Assembly (NCBI GenBank): GCA_963766005.1
Contig: CAVXYG010000012.1
Location: 62,001 to 126,000 of the forward strand
Origin: CAVXYG01 sp963766005
GTDB lineage: Bacteria; Actinomycetota; Actinomycetes; S36-B12; GCA-2699445
Reading direction: 5' to 3'
Length of the DNA: 64,000 nt
This document shows positions 17,520 to 28,746 of this stretch, in pieces. The translations under genes were made by a program, and so were the position numbers. The notes under the pieces were generated by a model that was given only the letters and a program-made list of their open reading frames with translations, was not told where the DNA came from and ran no database searches. Positions within the stretch are counted from its first letter, which is position 1; every line of letters begins with the position of its first letter.

Positions 17520-17792
17520 TCATGCCGCGGCAGAGATTCGGCGGGCCAGCTCGAGGTCGGTATCGGTGACACCGCCGGCCTCGTGGCTCACCACCGACAG
17601 CGCCACCTGATTCCACCGGATGTCGATGTCCGGGTGGTGCTGCATGGCTTCGGCCACCTCACCGATCCGGTTCACCGCGGCCAGCGCCTCGGCGAAGTCG
17701 GCGTAGGTGTAGGTGCGGCGCAGCCCCTGCATGCTGCCCTCCCAGCCGGCAGGCATGCCGTTGGCGATCTCGTCCTGCGTCAGTAGCACCAT
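17520..17792 (-). CDS. 4a-hydroxytetrahydrobiopterin dehydratase (PCD/DCoH)
   Basis: 90 aa, the normal length. The active-site pattern is HHPDIDIRWNQVALSVVSHE, followed by GGVTDTDLELARRI. The enzyme recycles the carbinolamine of pterin cofactors. In bacteria without phenylalanine hydroxylase its role is unclear and may concern molybdopterin or other pterins. The ATG at 17792 has an excellent SD (AAGGAGGG). It starts 16 nt after the MMPL stop. Confidence 0.92.
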   Translation of the reverse strand: MVLLTQDEIANGMPAGWEGSMQGLRRTYTYADFAEALAAVNRIGEVAEAMQHHPDIDIRWNQVALSVVSHEAGGVTDTDLELARRISAAA

Positions 17793-17808
17793 GTCGTCCC
17801 TCCTTCGG

Positions 17809-20019
17809 TCAGTGCATGTGTCCGGTCCGTGCCACTTCGAGCGCCTCCTCCGCGTCGAGGTCGGCATGCTTGGCCAGCTTGCTCGGCCACCAGCTCTTCG
17901 GTCCGATCAGGATGACGGCGGAGGGGACCACCAGCGACCGCACGATGATCGTGTCGATGAGCACCCCGACCGCGACGATGAACGCGATCTGGAACAGGAA
18001 CAGCAGCGGCAGCACCGCCAGCGCGCTGAACGTGGCAGCCAGGACGATACCGGCGCTGGTGATGACACCGCCGGTCACCGCAAGGGACCGCAAGATGCCG
18101 GCGCGGTTGCCGAACCGGACCGTCTCCTCCCGGGCCCTGGTCATGAGAAAGATGTTGTAGTCGATACCGAGCGCTGCGAGGAACACGAAGGCGAACAGCG
18201 GCACGGACGCATCGGCGCCGGGCAGATCGAGGATCTGGTAGAAGAAGATCGCAGCCAGGCCCAACGTGGCCGAGAACGAGATGATCACCGTCGCGATCAG
18301 CAGCAGCGGCGCCACGATCGCCCGCAGCAGCAGCATCAGCACGATGAGCGTGACCAGCAGCACCGCGGGAATGATGACCCGCAGGTCGCGCTGGGTCGCG
18401 GTGTTCGTGTCGAGCGCAGTGGCCGTGGTGCCACCCACCAGCGCCTCGGTGCTGACCTCGTCGAGCGCGATCCGCAGGTCTGCCACCGTCTCCTCGGCCG
18501 CCGCGGAATCCGCCTGGTCCACCAGCGTCACCTGCAGCTGGACATTGCCCTGCGACACGATCGGCTGCGCGTTCGGTCCGGGCGGGCCGTCGGTGAGCGG
18601 AATCACCGAGGCAACGCCGTCGGTGGCGCTGATGACCGCGGTCATCGCCTCGATCTGCGCGGCTGGACCGATCACGACGGTCTCGCTGCCGGATCCGGCC
18701 GGGAAGTGGCGCGCCAGCGCATCCTGGCCCTCGGTGGACTCCACCGTGGCGAGGAAGAAGTCCGAGGTCGGCACCCCGTCGGCCTTGAACGTGGGCAAGA
18801 AGGCCGACAGCCCGATGAGCACGACCAGGGACAGCGCCAGCACCAGGCGCGTGCGGCGATCCACGAAGCCGGCGACCCGCGACCAGAACCCGCTGACGGT
18901 CGCCTCCGGGTCGGTCATGTCCACCTTGGGCTTGGCAGGCCAGAAGGCGCGGCGGCCGAGCAGGACCAGGCATGCCGGCAGGAACGTCAGCGCAGCGATC
19001 ATCGCGAAGGTCACGCCGATCGCCGCGACCGGGCCCAGGCCTCGGTTGGCGTTGAGTTCCGACAGCAGCAGCGTCATCACGCCCAGGGCCACCGTGCCGG
19101 CCGATGCCGCCACCGCTTCCCACGTGCCGCGCAGCGTCCGGCCCATCGCGTCGACCGGGGACTCCGTGCGCCGCAGCTCCTCGCGGAAGCGGGAAACGAT
19201 GAGCAGGGAGTAGTCGGTCGCCGCGCCGATGACGAGGATGAACAGGATGCCCTGAGCCTGACCGTTCAACGTGATGATCCCGTTGTCGGCGAGCAGGTAG
19301 ATCGCCAGGCTGGCGGCACCGAGCGCGAACAGCGACGTGGTCAGCACGATGATCGGCAGGATCGGGCTGCGGTAGACCACCAGCAGGATGACCAGCACGA
19401 CGAGGAGCGCCACGAGGAGCAGCAGGCCGTCGATCTCCCCGAACGCCTCGGCGAAGTCGGCGAGGAAGCCGCCCGGCCCGGTCACGTAGATCTCCGCGTC
19501 GAGACCCCGCGCCGGGCTGTCTGCCAGGGATTGACGGATCTGTTCGACCTCCGCCCCCGGTTCGCTGTCCTCCTGGATCACGATGTCCGCGATGACGGTG
19601 ATCGCCTCGCCGTCCTCGCTGGGCACCGGTCCGACGATGCCCGGTTGGACGCCGGGGATCGTCTCCAGCGCCTCGATGTCAGCAACGACAGCCTCCAGCG
19701 CCGCCGGGTCGAACTGCCCGGGGAACTCGTAGACGATGACGACCGGGATGCTGTCGGACGGGTTGAAGCCGGACTGCAGCTCCTGCACCTGGGTCGATTC
19801 CGCCGACGCCGGCAGGAAGGTCGCGGCGTCGTTCTCCTGGACCTCGACCAACTTCCCCGCGAACGGTCCGGCGATGCTGCCCAGCACGAGCCAGGCGATG
19901 ACCAGCAGCGCTGGGACCAACCAGCGCCGCACCCGTACACCCGAGCGGCTGTGCGGGTCGCCGATCCCGCCCGGTGCGGGCTCTGCCGCGTCCGACTTCG
20001 TCGCTTCGGTCTCTGCCAT
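17809..20019 (-). CDS. MMPL/RND family transporter
   Basis: A 736-aa membrane protein with two repeats. Each repeat has one helix, a large periplasmic-side loop and five helices, the MMPL topology. Motifs include GAATDYSLLIVSRFREELR in the first repeat and FLAALGIDYNIFLMTRAREE in the second; their Asp/Tyr residues are the proton-relay positions of the family. It is predicted to export lipids or hydrophobic compounds to the envelope. The ATG at 20019 is preceded by GGGAG. The C-terminus is a short cytoplasmic tail. Confidence 0.9.
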   Translation of the reverse strand: MAETEATKSDAAEPAPGGIGDPHSRSGVRVRRWLVPALLVIAWLVLGSIAGPFAGKLVEVQENDAATFLPASAESTQVQELQSGFNPSDSIPVVIVYEFPGQFDPAALEAVVADIEALETIPGVQPGIVGPVPSEDGEAITVIADIVIQEDSEPGAEVEQIRQSLADSPARGLDAEIYVTGPGGFLADFAEAFGEIDGLLLLVALLVVLVILLVVYRSPILPIIVLTTSLFALGAASLAIYLLADNGIITLNGQAQGILFILVIGAATDYSLLIVSRFREELRRTESPVDAMGRTLRGTWEAVAASAGTVALGVMTLLLSELNANRGLGPVAAIGVTFAMIAALTFLPACLVLLGRRAFWPAKPKVDMTDPEATVSGFWSRVAGFVDRRTRLVLALSLVVLIGLSAFLPTFKADGVPTSDFFLATVESTEGQDALARHFPAGSGSETVVIGPAAQIEAMTAVISATDGVASVIPLTDGPPGPNAQPIVSQGNVQLQVTLVDQADSAAAEETVADLRIALDEVSTEALVGGTTATALDTNTATQRDLRVIIPAVLLVTLIVLMLLLRAIVAPLLLIATVIISFSATLGLAAIFFYQILDLPGADASVPLFAFVFLAALGIDYNIFLMTRAREETVRFGNRAGILRSLAVTGGVITSAGIVLAATFSALAVLPLLFLFQIAFIVAVGVLIDTIIVRSLVVPSAVILIGPKSWWPSKLAKHADLDAEEALEVARTGHMH

Positions 20020-20101
20020 GGAGTCGACTCCCGTTGCACTGCCAACCGGCGCGGACCTAGCCGCCGCGCTCCTGGGTCGCGATCGGGCTGATGCTGCAGC
20101 T

Positions 20102-20488
20102 TCAGGCGTCCAGGAACCGACGCACTGTCGCCACGATGGGGAGATCAGCCGGAATCCACGATAGCGATGAGGTCTCGGAGGCGCCCACCCAGCGCAGCGC
20201 GTCGCATCCCTCGCAGCAGCGCGGCTCCTGATCTGCCGGCAGCGCGGTGCGATAGACGTGCATGCGGTGACCATCGGCCAGCGGCCAATCGGCCCCGATC
20301 TGCTCGCCCACGACCGCGCTGACGGCAAGCTCCTCGCGCAACTCCCGCAGCAGGGCCGTGCGGTCGTCTTCGCCTGGCTCCACCTTGCCGCCCGGGAACT
20401 CCCACAGCCCCGCGAAACTGCCGGCGCAGCGCCGGGCCGCGAGCAGCCGGCCATCGCGAACGATCGCGGCGGCCACGATCAGCGCCAC
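20102..20488 (-). CDS. NUDIX hydrolase, MutT-like
   Basis: 128 aa. The Nudix box is complete: GGKVEPGEDDRTALLRELRE followed by EL. LWEFPGGK is typical of the MutT / oxidised nucleotide sanitising group. It probably hydrolyses 8-oxo-dGTP or related nucleoside diphosphate derivatives. The GTG at 20488 begins 1 nt after the stop of the AlaX-like gene, so its translation depends on that gene. It belongs to the minus-strand operon. Confidence 0.88.
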   Translation of the reverse strand: MALIVAAAIVRDGRLLAARRCAGSFAGLWEFPGGKVEPGEDDRTALLRELREELAVSAVVGEQIGADWPLADGHRMHVYRTALPADQEPRCCEGCDALRWVGASETSSLSWIPADLPIVATVRRFLDA

Positions 20489-20489
20489 C

Positions 20490-21338
20490 TCAGTCCGCGA
20501 GCGTCTCGGCGACCATCCCCGCCTCGACCGCTTCGTAGCGCACTCGCGTTGCTGCGGGAAGCTCTGCCAGTGAGGCCACGTGCGTCCCGCCGCACGGGTA
20601 GGTGGCCACGGCGTCGGGCAGGGCGCAGGTCCACCGCCGGTGGGCCACCACCGAGTCATCCCCGCCGGTCTCGATCGCGACCGGCGCGCCCGTCGCGATC
20701 CACTGGGCCAGCCGCGCATTGACCGTTTGCTCGATGGTCTCCAGACCGTCCAGCAGTCCCGCGGTGTCCAGCCCGCGCTTCCTGATCGACTTGCCGAGTC
20801 GGTACTCGTCGACGGAGCGGTAGGGCGTGATGCGCGAGCGTTGGATCGCCGCGCCGTCGAAGTCAGGGTTGCCGAGGCTGTCGCGGTGCGGCGGTTCCTT
20901 GCGCCAGAGGCCCGCCGTCGCCTCGTTGAGCGCGAGCGCCGCCAGGTGGCACGCGGTGTGAGCGATCGACAGGCCTCGCCGCAACTCGGCATCCACCGCG
21001 AGCTCAACCTCCTGTCCGACTACCGGGAGGTCCTGGGCCGGTGCGTCGAGCAGGTGGACGACGACCCAGGTCCATGCCGGATCGCCGCGCCGCACCGGGA
21101 TCTCGCTGCCCAGCAGCAGTTCCCCCTGCGGGGACTGGGCGCCCACGACACAGTCGACCACCGGGAGCCCGGCGAGGCTGCCGCGATCTGCGGGTTGGTC
21201 GGGCCACGTGTGGTCCACCGGGTGGAAGGGGGTCGCATCGGTGATCACGGCCCAGTGTTCTCCGGCCGGTTGGATGGCCAGGACGCGTCCGGTGGAGCCC
21301 GTGGCGCCGGTTGGGAAACGAACGACTGTTGGCTGCAC
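20490..21338 (-). CDS. AlaX-like metal-dependent alanyl-tRNA editing protein
   Basis: 282 aa. The two metal-binding motifs of the threonyl/alanyl-tRNA synthetase second additional domain are present: HTACHLAALALN (HxxxH) and CGGTHV (CxxxH). The N-terminal part resembles the AlaRS-type beta barrel (ITDATPFHPVDHTWPDQPAD). It probably removes serine or glycine mischarged on tRNA-Ala in trans. The start is GTG at 21338 with TAGCGT 6 nt upstream. It is the first gene of the run to 16853. Confidence 0.85.
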   Translation of the reverse strand: MQPTVVRFPTGATGSTGRVLAIQPAGEHWAVITDATPFHPVDHTWPDQPADRGSLAGLPVVDCVVGAQSPQGELLLGSEIPVRRGDPAWTWVVVHLLDAPAQDLPVVGQEVELAVDAELRRGLSIAHTACHLAALALNEATAGLWRKEPPHRDSLGNPDFDGAAIQRSRITPYRSVDEYRLGKSIRKRGLDTAGLLDGLETIEQTVNARLAQWIATGAPVAIETGGDDSVVAHRRWTCALPDAVATYPCGGTHVASLAELPAATRVRYEAVEAGMVAETLAD

Positions 21339-21344
21339 GGCCTC

Positions 21345-21350
21345 ACGCTA
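21345..21350 (-). promoter_or_regulatory. -10 box (TAGCGT) of the AlaX-like operon
   Basis: TAGCGT, 6 nt, then GTG at 21338 on the minus strand. It borders the G-rich repeat block that separates it from typA. Confidence 0.5.
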
Positions 21351-21479
21351 TCGGTCATCGTCCCCGTTCCGCCCGCGCATCCAACGGTGCTCGTTGGCGC
21401 GTGGGATTGGCGTGCCGGAGCGGTGGGCCTCGGTAGGTCGGTGCTGGGGCGCGCGACTGGGGCGCCCGACTGGGGCGCG

Positions 21480-21899
21480 CGACTGCTGGGTGGGGAGGCC
21501 GGGTCGGGGCGGCGGGTGGACGTCGGGCCGGTGGCTGCGGCCGGGGCTGGGCGCTGCGGTCGGGGCGATCTTCCGAGGTGCGAGCGTCGGCGGCGCAGCG
21601 GTGGGCTTCGGAAGGTCGGCGTGGGGGCGCCCGACCGGGGCGCCGGCTGGCTGGGGCGCGGGGCTGGGCGCTGCGGTCGGGGCGATCTTCCGAAGTGCGA
21701 GCGTCGGCGGCGCAGCGGTGGGCTTCGGAAGGTCGGCGTGGGGCGCCCGACCGGGGCGCCGACTGCTGGGTGGGGAGGCCGGGTCGGGGCGGCGGGTGGA
21801 CGTCGGGCCGGTGCTCGGCTGGGGCTGGGCGCTGCGGTCGGGGCGATCTTCCGAGGTGCGAGCGTCGGCGGCGCAGCGGTGGGCTTCGGAAGGTCGGCG
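21480..21899. repeat. G-rich intergenic repeat block (3 x 79 bp, 2 x 54 bp)
   Basis: A 79-bp unit occurs at 21543-21621, 21660-21738 and 21821-21899, with only a few differences. A 54-bp unit occurs at 21480-21533 and 21760-21813 and looks identical. Each 54-bp copy holds four G-runs (GGGG, GGG, GGGG, GGG) with loops of 2-5 nt at 21492-21516 and 21772-21796, fitting the G-quadruplex consensus on the plus strand. The block fills the 600-bp gap between divergent genes. Confidence 0.85.
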
Positions 21900-21953
21900 G
21901 CGGGCGCCCGATACCGCCCGCCAACGGATAGTGGTCGACGGGCGTGGTCGACC

Positions 21954-21959
21954 TACACT
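21954..21959 (+). promoter_or_regulatory. -10 box (TACACT) of typA
   Basis: TACACT, 6 nt, then GTG at 21966. No SD is present, so typA is predicted to be leaderless. Confidence 0.55.
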
Positions 21960-21965
21960 CGGTCA

Positions 21966-23837
<1,872 letters not shown>

Positions 23838-24174
23838 CTCCAGCGGGTACCGCGATCGATGCCCGGACACCGAGCGATCCGACGGGTATCCACGGGCCGC
23901 GCCGTTGCGGAGTCGATGCGCCAGGATCGCGCATCCAGGCGTGCTGGGGCTTGGGGCAGGCTGCGACGGTGCGCCCAGGTGAGCCCACCTGGGCGGCGTT
24001 GGTGGACGACGGGCGCTCTCGACCTGCTGGAGAACGTGGGTGGCTCGTGGCCCGGGGTCCGGTGGCCGGTCCGGGCAACGTGCTGCCATCGTGCCCGGAC
24101 CGGGGCGGCGCTGCGCGGGCGAGTGCAATGATCGTCTTCGACGCCTGATCACCGCGCCAGAAGGCGCAAGTCGA
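23838..24174. other. intergenic region between typA and the KimA-like gene
   Basis: The two genes converge here. I see no gene, strong hairpin or repeat in these 337 bp. Confidence 0.4.
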
Positions 24175-26139
24175 TCACGCGCCCGAACGGCCTTGCTCGT
24201 TCTGGGCCTGACCAGGACCCGCCACGGCCACCTGGGGGACGCTGGCAACCATGACCCCGGGCAGCGCGGACAGCCGGTTGCGCAGGCGCAGCGCGGTCTG
24301 CTGGTGGAGCATGTTCTCCCACCATCGGCCCGCCCGGTAGGTCGGTACATAGACCATCACCAGGTCCCGTGGACTGCTGCGCCTCAGGCCAACCACGTAC
24401 TCGATGATCGGCCGGGTCACTTCGCGGTACGGGGAAGCGACGAGCCGCAGCGGGATCTCGATCCCTCGACGCTCCCATTCGGCTGCCAGCTCGCGGCCGC
24501 CCGTGCCAGCGGCGTCCACGTGCACACCCTCCAGCCGGGTGGGCCGCTGCGCTGCCGCGTAGCGCAGCGCCCGCAACGTCGGCGCGTCCAGGCGGGCCAC
24601 CAGGACGATGCCGTGCACACGGCTGGGCAGCGTCACCTTCACCTCAGCACCGACAGCCGCTGCGGCGTCGGTGGCGTCGTAGTGGCGGCGGATGCTGTAC
24701 ATCAGCGTGTACAGCGCCGGCATCGCGATGCACACGATCCAGGCGCCGTGGAAGAACTTGGTCCCCAGCACGATGACCAGGACGGATCCCGTCAGCAGGA
24801 ACCCGACCGAGTTGATCAGGCGGTTGCGCTGCATCGCGAGGCGTTCCGGGCCGGAAGCGGTCCGCAGCAGACGGGTCCAGTGCCGAATCATCCCGAGTTG
24901 GCTCAGCGTGAACGAGACGAACACCCCGACGATGTACAGCTGGATGATGCGGCTGACATCGGCACCGTAGGCGACGACGAGCAGCGCAGCGGCCAGCGCG
25001 AGCATGATGATGCCGTTGCTGAAGGCGAGCCGGTCCCCGCGGTTGCGCAGCTGCCTGGGGAGGAAGCCGTCGGCGGCGAGGATCGAGCCGAGCATCGGGA
25101 ATCCGTTGAAGGCGGTGTTCGCGGCGAGCACCAGGATGAGGAACGTTGCCGCCGAGACCAGCAGCGCGGCGATCGGGAATCCGGAGAACACCGCTTGGGC
25201 GACCTGCGCGATGACCGTCTTCTGGTGCTCCCCCTCGGGCAGGCCGATCATCGCCGCATCGCTGTCGGAGATCTTGACTTCGGTAGCCAGCGCCAACCAG
25301 GTGATGCCGCTGAACATCGCCATCGAGATGGCGCCCAGCATGGCCAGGGTGGTCGCCGCGTTGCGCGACTTGGGCTCCTGGAAGGACGGCACCCCGTTGC
25401 TGATGGCCTCCACGCCGGTCAGGGCGGTCGTGCCGGAGGAGAAGGCCCGCGCCAGCAGGAAGGCCATCGCGAACCCGGTCGGCACCGCCGTCTCCGGCTC
25501 GATCTCCCAGTTGGCGCTCTCAGCCCGGATCACATCGCCGGAGGCGAATCGGACCGCCGCGACGATGAGCATGGTGAAGATCGCGGCCATGAACAGGTAC
25601 GTGGGGACGGCGAAGGCGGCGCCGGACTCGCGCACGCCGCGCAGGTTCATGATCGCTAGCAGCGCGATGAGCGCGATCGCGATCCCGACGCTCCATTGGG
25701 CAAGCCCCGGCACAGCGCTGGCGATGTTGGCCACCGCGGAGGAGATCGACACCGCGACGGTCAGGATGTAGTCGACCAGCAGCGCGCTGGCGACGAGCAC
25801 CCCTGCACGCTGCCCGAGGTTCGTGCTCACGACCTCGTAGTCGCCGCCGCCGGAGGGGTAGGCGTGCACGTTCTGCCGGTAGGACAGCACCACGATGGCG
25901 AACACGGTGACCACGGCGGCAGCGATGTAGGGCGTGTAGCTGTAGAAGGCGAATCCCGCCAGACTCAGGATGACCAGGATCTCCTGGGTCGCGTAGGCGT
26001 TGGAACTGAGCGCGTCGCTGGCGAAGACCGGCAGGGCGAGACGCTTGGGCAGCAGGGTCTCGCCCAGCTGATCGCTGGCCATCTGGCGCCCGAGCACGAT
26101 CCGCTTGAAGCCGTTCCTGCCCCGGGTCTGCTTAGCCAT
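24175..26139 (-). CDS. APC-superfamily potassium transporter, KimA-like
   Basis: 654 aa. About twelve hydrophobic segments are followed by a soluble C-terminal domain of about 150 residues, the KimA layout. The N-terminal SDQLGETLLPKRLALPVF, then ASDALSSNAYATQEIL, matches the KimA (YdaO) family signature. KimA proteins import K+ with protons and are controlled by c-di-AMP in Firmicutes. I saw no ydaO riboswitch upstream. The ATG has no SD. Instead a 22-codon leaderless mini-ORF ends on it (26200-26132). A generic amino-acid permease is the alternative call. Confidence 0.8.
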   Translation of the reverse strand: MAKQTRGRNGFKRIVLGRQMASDQLGETLLPKRLALPVFASDALSSNAYATQEILVILSLAGFAFYSYTPYIAAAVVTVFAIVVLSYRQNVHAYPSGGGDYEVVSTNLGQRAGVLVASALLVDYILTVAVSISSAVANIASAVPGLAQWSVGIAIALIALLAIMNLRGVRESGAAFAVPTYLFMAAIFTMLIVAAVRFASGDVIRAESANWEIEPETAVPTGFAMAFLLARAFSSGTTALTGVEAISNGVPSFQEPKSRNAATTLAMLGAISMAMFSGITWLALATEVKISDSDAAMIGLPEGEHQKTVIAQVAQAVFSGFPIAALLVSAATFLILVLAANTAFNGFPMLGSILAADGFLPRQLRNRGDRLAFSNGIIMLALAAALLVVAYGADVSRIIQLYIVGVFVSFTLSQLGMIRHWTRLLRTASGPERLAMQRNRLINSVGFLLTGSVLVIVLGTKFFHGAWIVCIAMPALYTLMYSIRRHYDATDAAAAVGAEVKVTLPSRVHGIVLVARLDAPTLRALRYAAAQRPTRLEGVHVDAAGTGGRELAAEWERRGIEIPLRLVASPYREVTRPIIEYVVGLRRSSPRDLVMVYVPTYRAGRWWENMLHQQTALRLRNRLSALPGVMVASVPQVAVAGPGQAQNEQGRSGA

Positions 26140-26200
26140 GCGCGCCGCGCAGACCCGGCTGCTGCCCGATCTGGCCTCCGGCTGTGGCGGTGCCTTGCAC
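26132..26200 (-). CDS. leaderless mini-ORF upstream of the KimA-like gene
   Basis: A GTG at 26200 lies 7 nt behind TACCAT, the spacing used by leaderless genes in this window. It opens a 22-codon frame (peptide starts MQGTATAGGQ) that ends with TAA at 26134-26132, overlapping the downstream ATG (26139-26137) by 8 nt. The main gene lacks an SD, so it may depend on ribosomes that finish this mini-ORF. Inferred from arrangement only. Confidence 0.4.
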   Translation of the reverse strand: MQGTATAGGQIGQQPGLRGAHG

Positions 26201-26207
26201 AGTTCGG

Positions 26208-26213
26208 ATGGTA
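26208..26213 (-). promoter_or_regulatory. -10 box (TACCAT) upstream of the KimA-like gene
   Basis: TACCAT lies 7 nt before the mini-ORF GTG and 68 nt before the main ATG. Confidence 0.45.
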
Positions 26214-26259
26214 GAGGGCCGCGGCAACGGAACGTGCGGCTGTCCCGGAAGCCCCGGCC

Positions 26260-28348
26260 TCAGCGCGCGTCCGCGGGTGCGCCCAAGTGCTGGGCGAAGA
26301 AGGCCCGTTCCATCCGCAGCAGGTGCTCGGTGACCGACTCCTGGGGCGTCATGTGGCTGACGCCGGGCAGCGGGAGGACCTGATGCTGCCGGCCGTGCGC
26401 GGTCAGCGCCGCGGACAACTGCAGCGTGTGAGCCGCCACGACGTTGTCGTCGGCCAGGCCGTGGACCAGGCAGAGCGGCCGCCGCAGGCGCGCTGCCAGC
26501 GGCAGTAGCGAAGAGCGGTCGTAGGCCTCAGGGTGCGCGGTCGGGTCGCCGAGGTAGCGCTCGGTGTAGTGGGTGTCGTAGAGCCGCCACTCGGTGACCG
26601 GCGCCCCGGCGAACGCCGCGCGGAAGACGTCCGGCTCCCGCAGCACGGCCAGGGCCGCGAGGTAGCCGCCGAAGGACCAGCCACGGATGCCGACCCGTCC
26701 GGCGTCGAGGCGTCCCGGGTAGGCCCGCTGCGCCGCGTGGAGCCCTGCGATCTGGTCGGCCAGCGGGCCGCTGGCCAGGTCGCCGGCGACGGCCGCCTCG
26801 CACGACGGCGAGACCCCCGGCGTACCTCGACCATCCACGACGACGACCGCGAACCCGCTGTCGGCCAGCCACTGCTCGGTCGCGAAGGACAGCGGGTACC
26901 GCACCACGCGCTGGGCGTGGGGCCCGCCGTAGGACGACACGATGACCGGCGCCGGCGACTGCTGCGGCGGCAGGATCACCGCGGTGCGGACTTCGCCGGA
27001 CTCCGGCAGCAGATGCACCCGCGGTTCGCCGCCCGGCGACGCAGCGGCGTTGGGCAATTCCGCTTCGGGCTGCGGCGGATCTCCCACGGTGACACGCGGC
27101 TGCCAGCCCCGGAGATCGGTCACGGCGATGACCGGGACCTCGCCGGTGGCCAGTGCGGTGTGCCATCCGGAGCCGTCGGTCAGCCGGGTCAGCTCCCCGT
27201 CGCGCAGCCGGACCAGGTGGTTGTCCCATGGGTTCTGCGCACCGGAGACCCAGATCCCGGAGGCATCGCAGCGATGCAGTGACCGGATGTACCAGTCCGG
27301 CGGGGTCAGCCAGGCCTCGCCCTTGCGGAGCCGCCAGGCATCGGTGGCAGGGTCGGCGTCGACGAGGACCAGATCGCCGTCCGGGGCCAGCCGCGGGCTT
27401 CCGGGCACGAGTTCGACCCAGGGCCGGTTGCGCTGCGCCGCGAGCAGCGTCGGTCGTGCCGTCGCCGGGGTTCACGCGCAGGTGGTGGACCGCCGACTGG
27501 TCCCGAGACTGCACCGAGACCACCGCGCCCGACTCCTCCCAGCGCACCGCAGCCAGGTAGGGCAGTTCCGTGCGGTCCCAGCGAACCTCCGTCCGCTCGC
27601 CGGAGAGCCCCACCAGCCACAGCCTGACCTCGGCGTTCGGCGTTCCGGCTGCCGGATAGCGGATCTCCCGCGGCTCCGCCGACGGCTGCGTCGGGTCGCT
27701 CAGCCACCACCGAGACACAGCGCGCTCGTCCACCTGCGCCGCCAGCAGGCGGTCGCTGCCGGGGGACCACCAGAAGCCCCGGTACCTCCCCATCTCCTCG
27801 GCCGCGATGAACTCCGGCAGGCCCCAGGTCTCCTCGGGGAGCTCCGGCCCGGCCAGGATCCGGTCGTCGCCGGTGCCGAGGTCGACGAGGCGCAACGCCC
27901 CCCGGCACGCGTATGCCACGCGCGACCCGTCCGGGCTGAGTCGCGGGTCGACAGCCCCCGAGGAGACACCGAGCTGCACCGGTGCGGCGCCGTCGATGAG
28001 CCAGACCTGTCCGGACAGCGCGAAGACGATCCGGTCACCGGCACGGTCGCAGTGGTACGCGGTGATGCCGGCGCCGCCCTCGCGCAGCCGCTCGCGCCGG
28101 GCGCGCTCGGCCGCCGGCAGTTCCTCGCGGTCGGCGAGCAGCGAGCGCGGGTCGGCGAGGACCGTCAGGTCCCCGTCGGCGGCGAGCTGGTGCAGCGCCA
28201 GCACGGGGTCGGTCGGGCCGGTGCTGGCGAGGTACCTGACCCGCCAGCGCTTGGCTTCGCCGAGGACCGTCACCGATCGCGGCTGGCCGCGGCGGAAGTT
28301 GCCGGTACGAGCCTTGCGGATGGGCAGATCGTCGCCGGATGACTGCAT
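26260..28348 (-). pseudogene. S9 family (DPP IV-like) prolyl peptidase, frameshifted
   Basis: The two frames together encode about 696 aa. The N-terminal frame (28348 to about 27460) is a DPP IV beta-propeller (LSPDGSRVAYACRG, EEMGRYRGFWWSPGSDRLL). The C-terminal frame (about 27460-26260) is the alpha/beta hydrolase with serine in RGWSFGGYLA, Asp in HGLADDNV and His in PGVSHMTPQ, plus SSYGGPHAQRV. The frame changes near 27450-27465 within GACGGCACGACC. All catalytic residues remain, so an error or recent mutation is likely. It would remove dipeptides or short peptides in the cytoplasm. The ATG at 28348 is the best start. Confidence 0.85.
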
Positions 28349-28746
28349 CTGCGCATGATGCCACCGACCAGCTGCACGACGGCGCACGCCGAGCAGCGGC
28401 GGCCACGCAGGATCGCCCCGGGGTCGCCGTGGTGGCTGCCCGAGGCCGCGACGGGGCTCTGCCGGTCCGGGGCGCGCCACGGGAGCGCGGGTAGCCCTCG
28501 GCCAGAATCCGGTGAACCAGACCGCTCGCGCCGGATTCCCGGCACGGCTGCGGGGACCGGGGCGGCCGGCGAAGGCGCCGGTCGCGGTGCAGCCGGTGGC
28601 GGGACACGACGACCGGCCGCCGGCCCGGGGCAGGGGGCAGGGGGCCGGCCGAGAGCGCTGCAACAGCTGCGCCTGCGGCACCGGACCGGGCAGTCCGGCG
28701 CCGCGCCCGACGGCGCTCCCGCCACCAGGACGTAGGCTTCATAGCT
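28349..28746. other. divergent intergenic region (S9 peptidase / mshB)
   Basis: No gene is supported in these 398 bp. The mshB -10 box TAGGCT is at 28733-28738, 8 nt before its ATG. No clear box is seen for the peptidase. Confidence 0.4.

Noticed and set aside
21400..21960. A coding gene with repeated glycine-rich peptides in the G-rich block
   Set aside because: Open frames exist in several phases at once because of GC bias. There is no start signal, and both flanking promoters point outward. Treated as non-coding repeat.
26140..26260. c-di-AMP (ydaO) riboswitch upstream of the KimA-like gene
   Set aside because: The short leader shows none of the conserved ydaO segments. A leaderless mini-ORF explains the region better.
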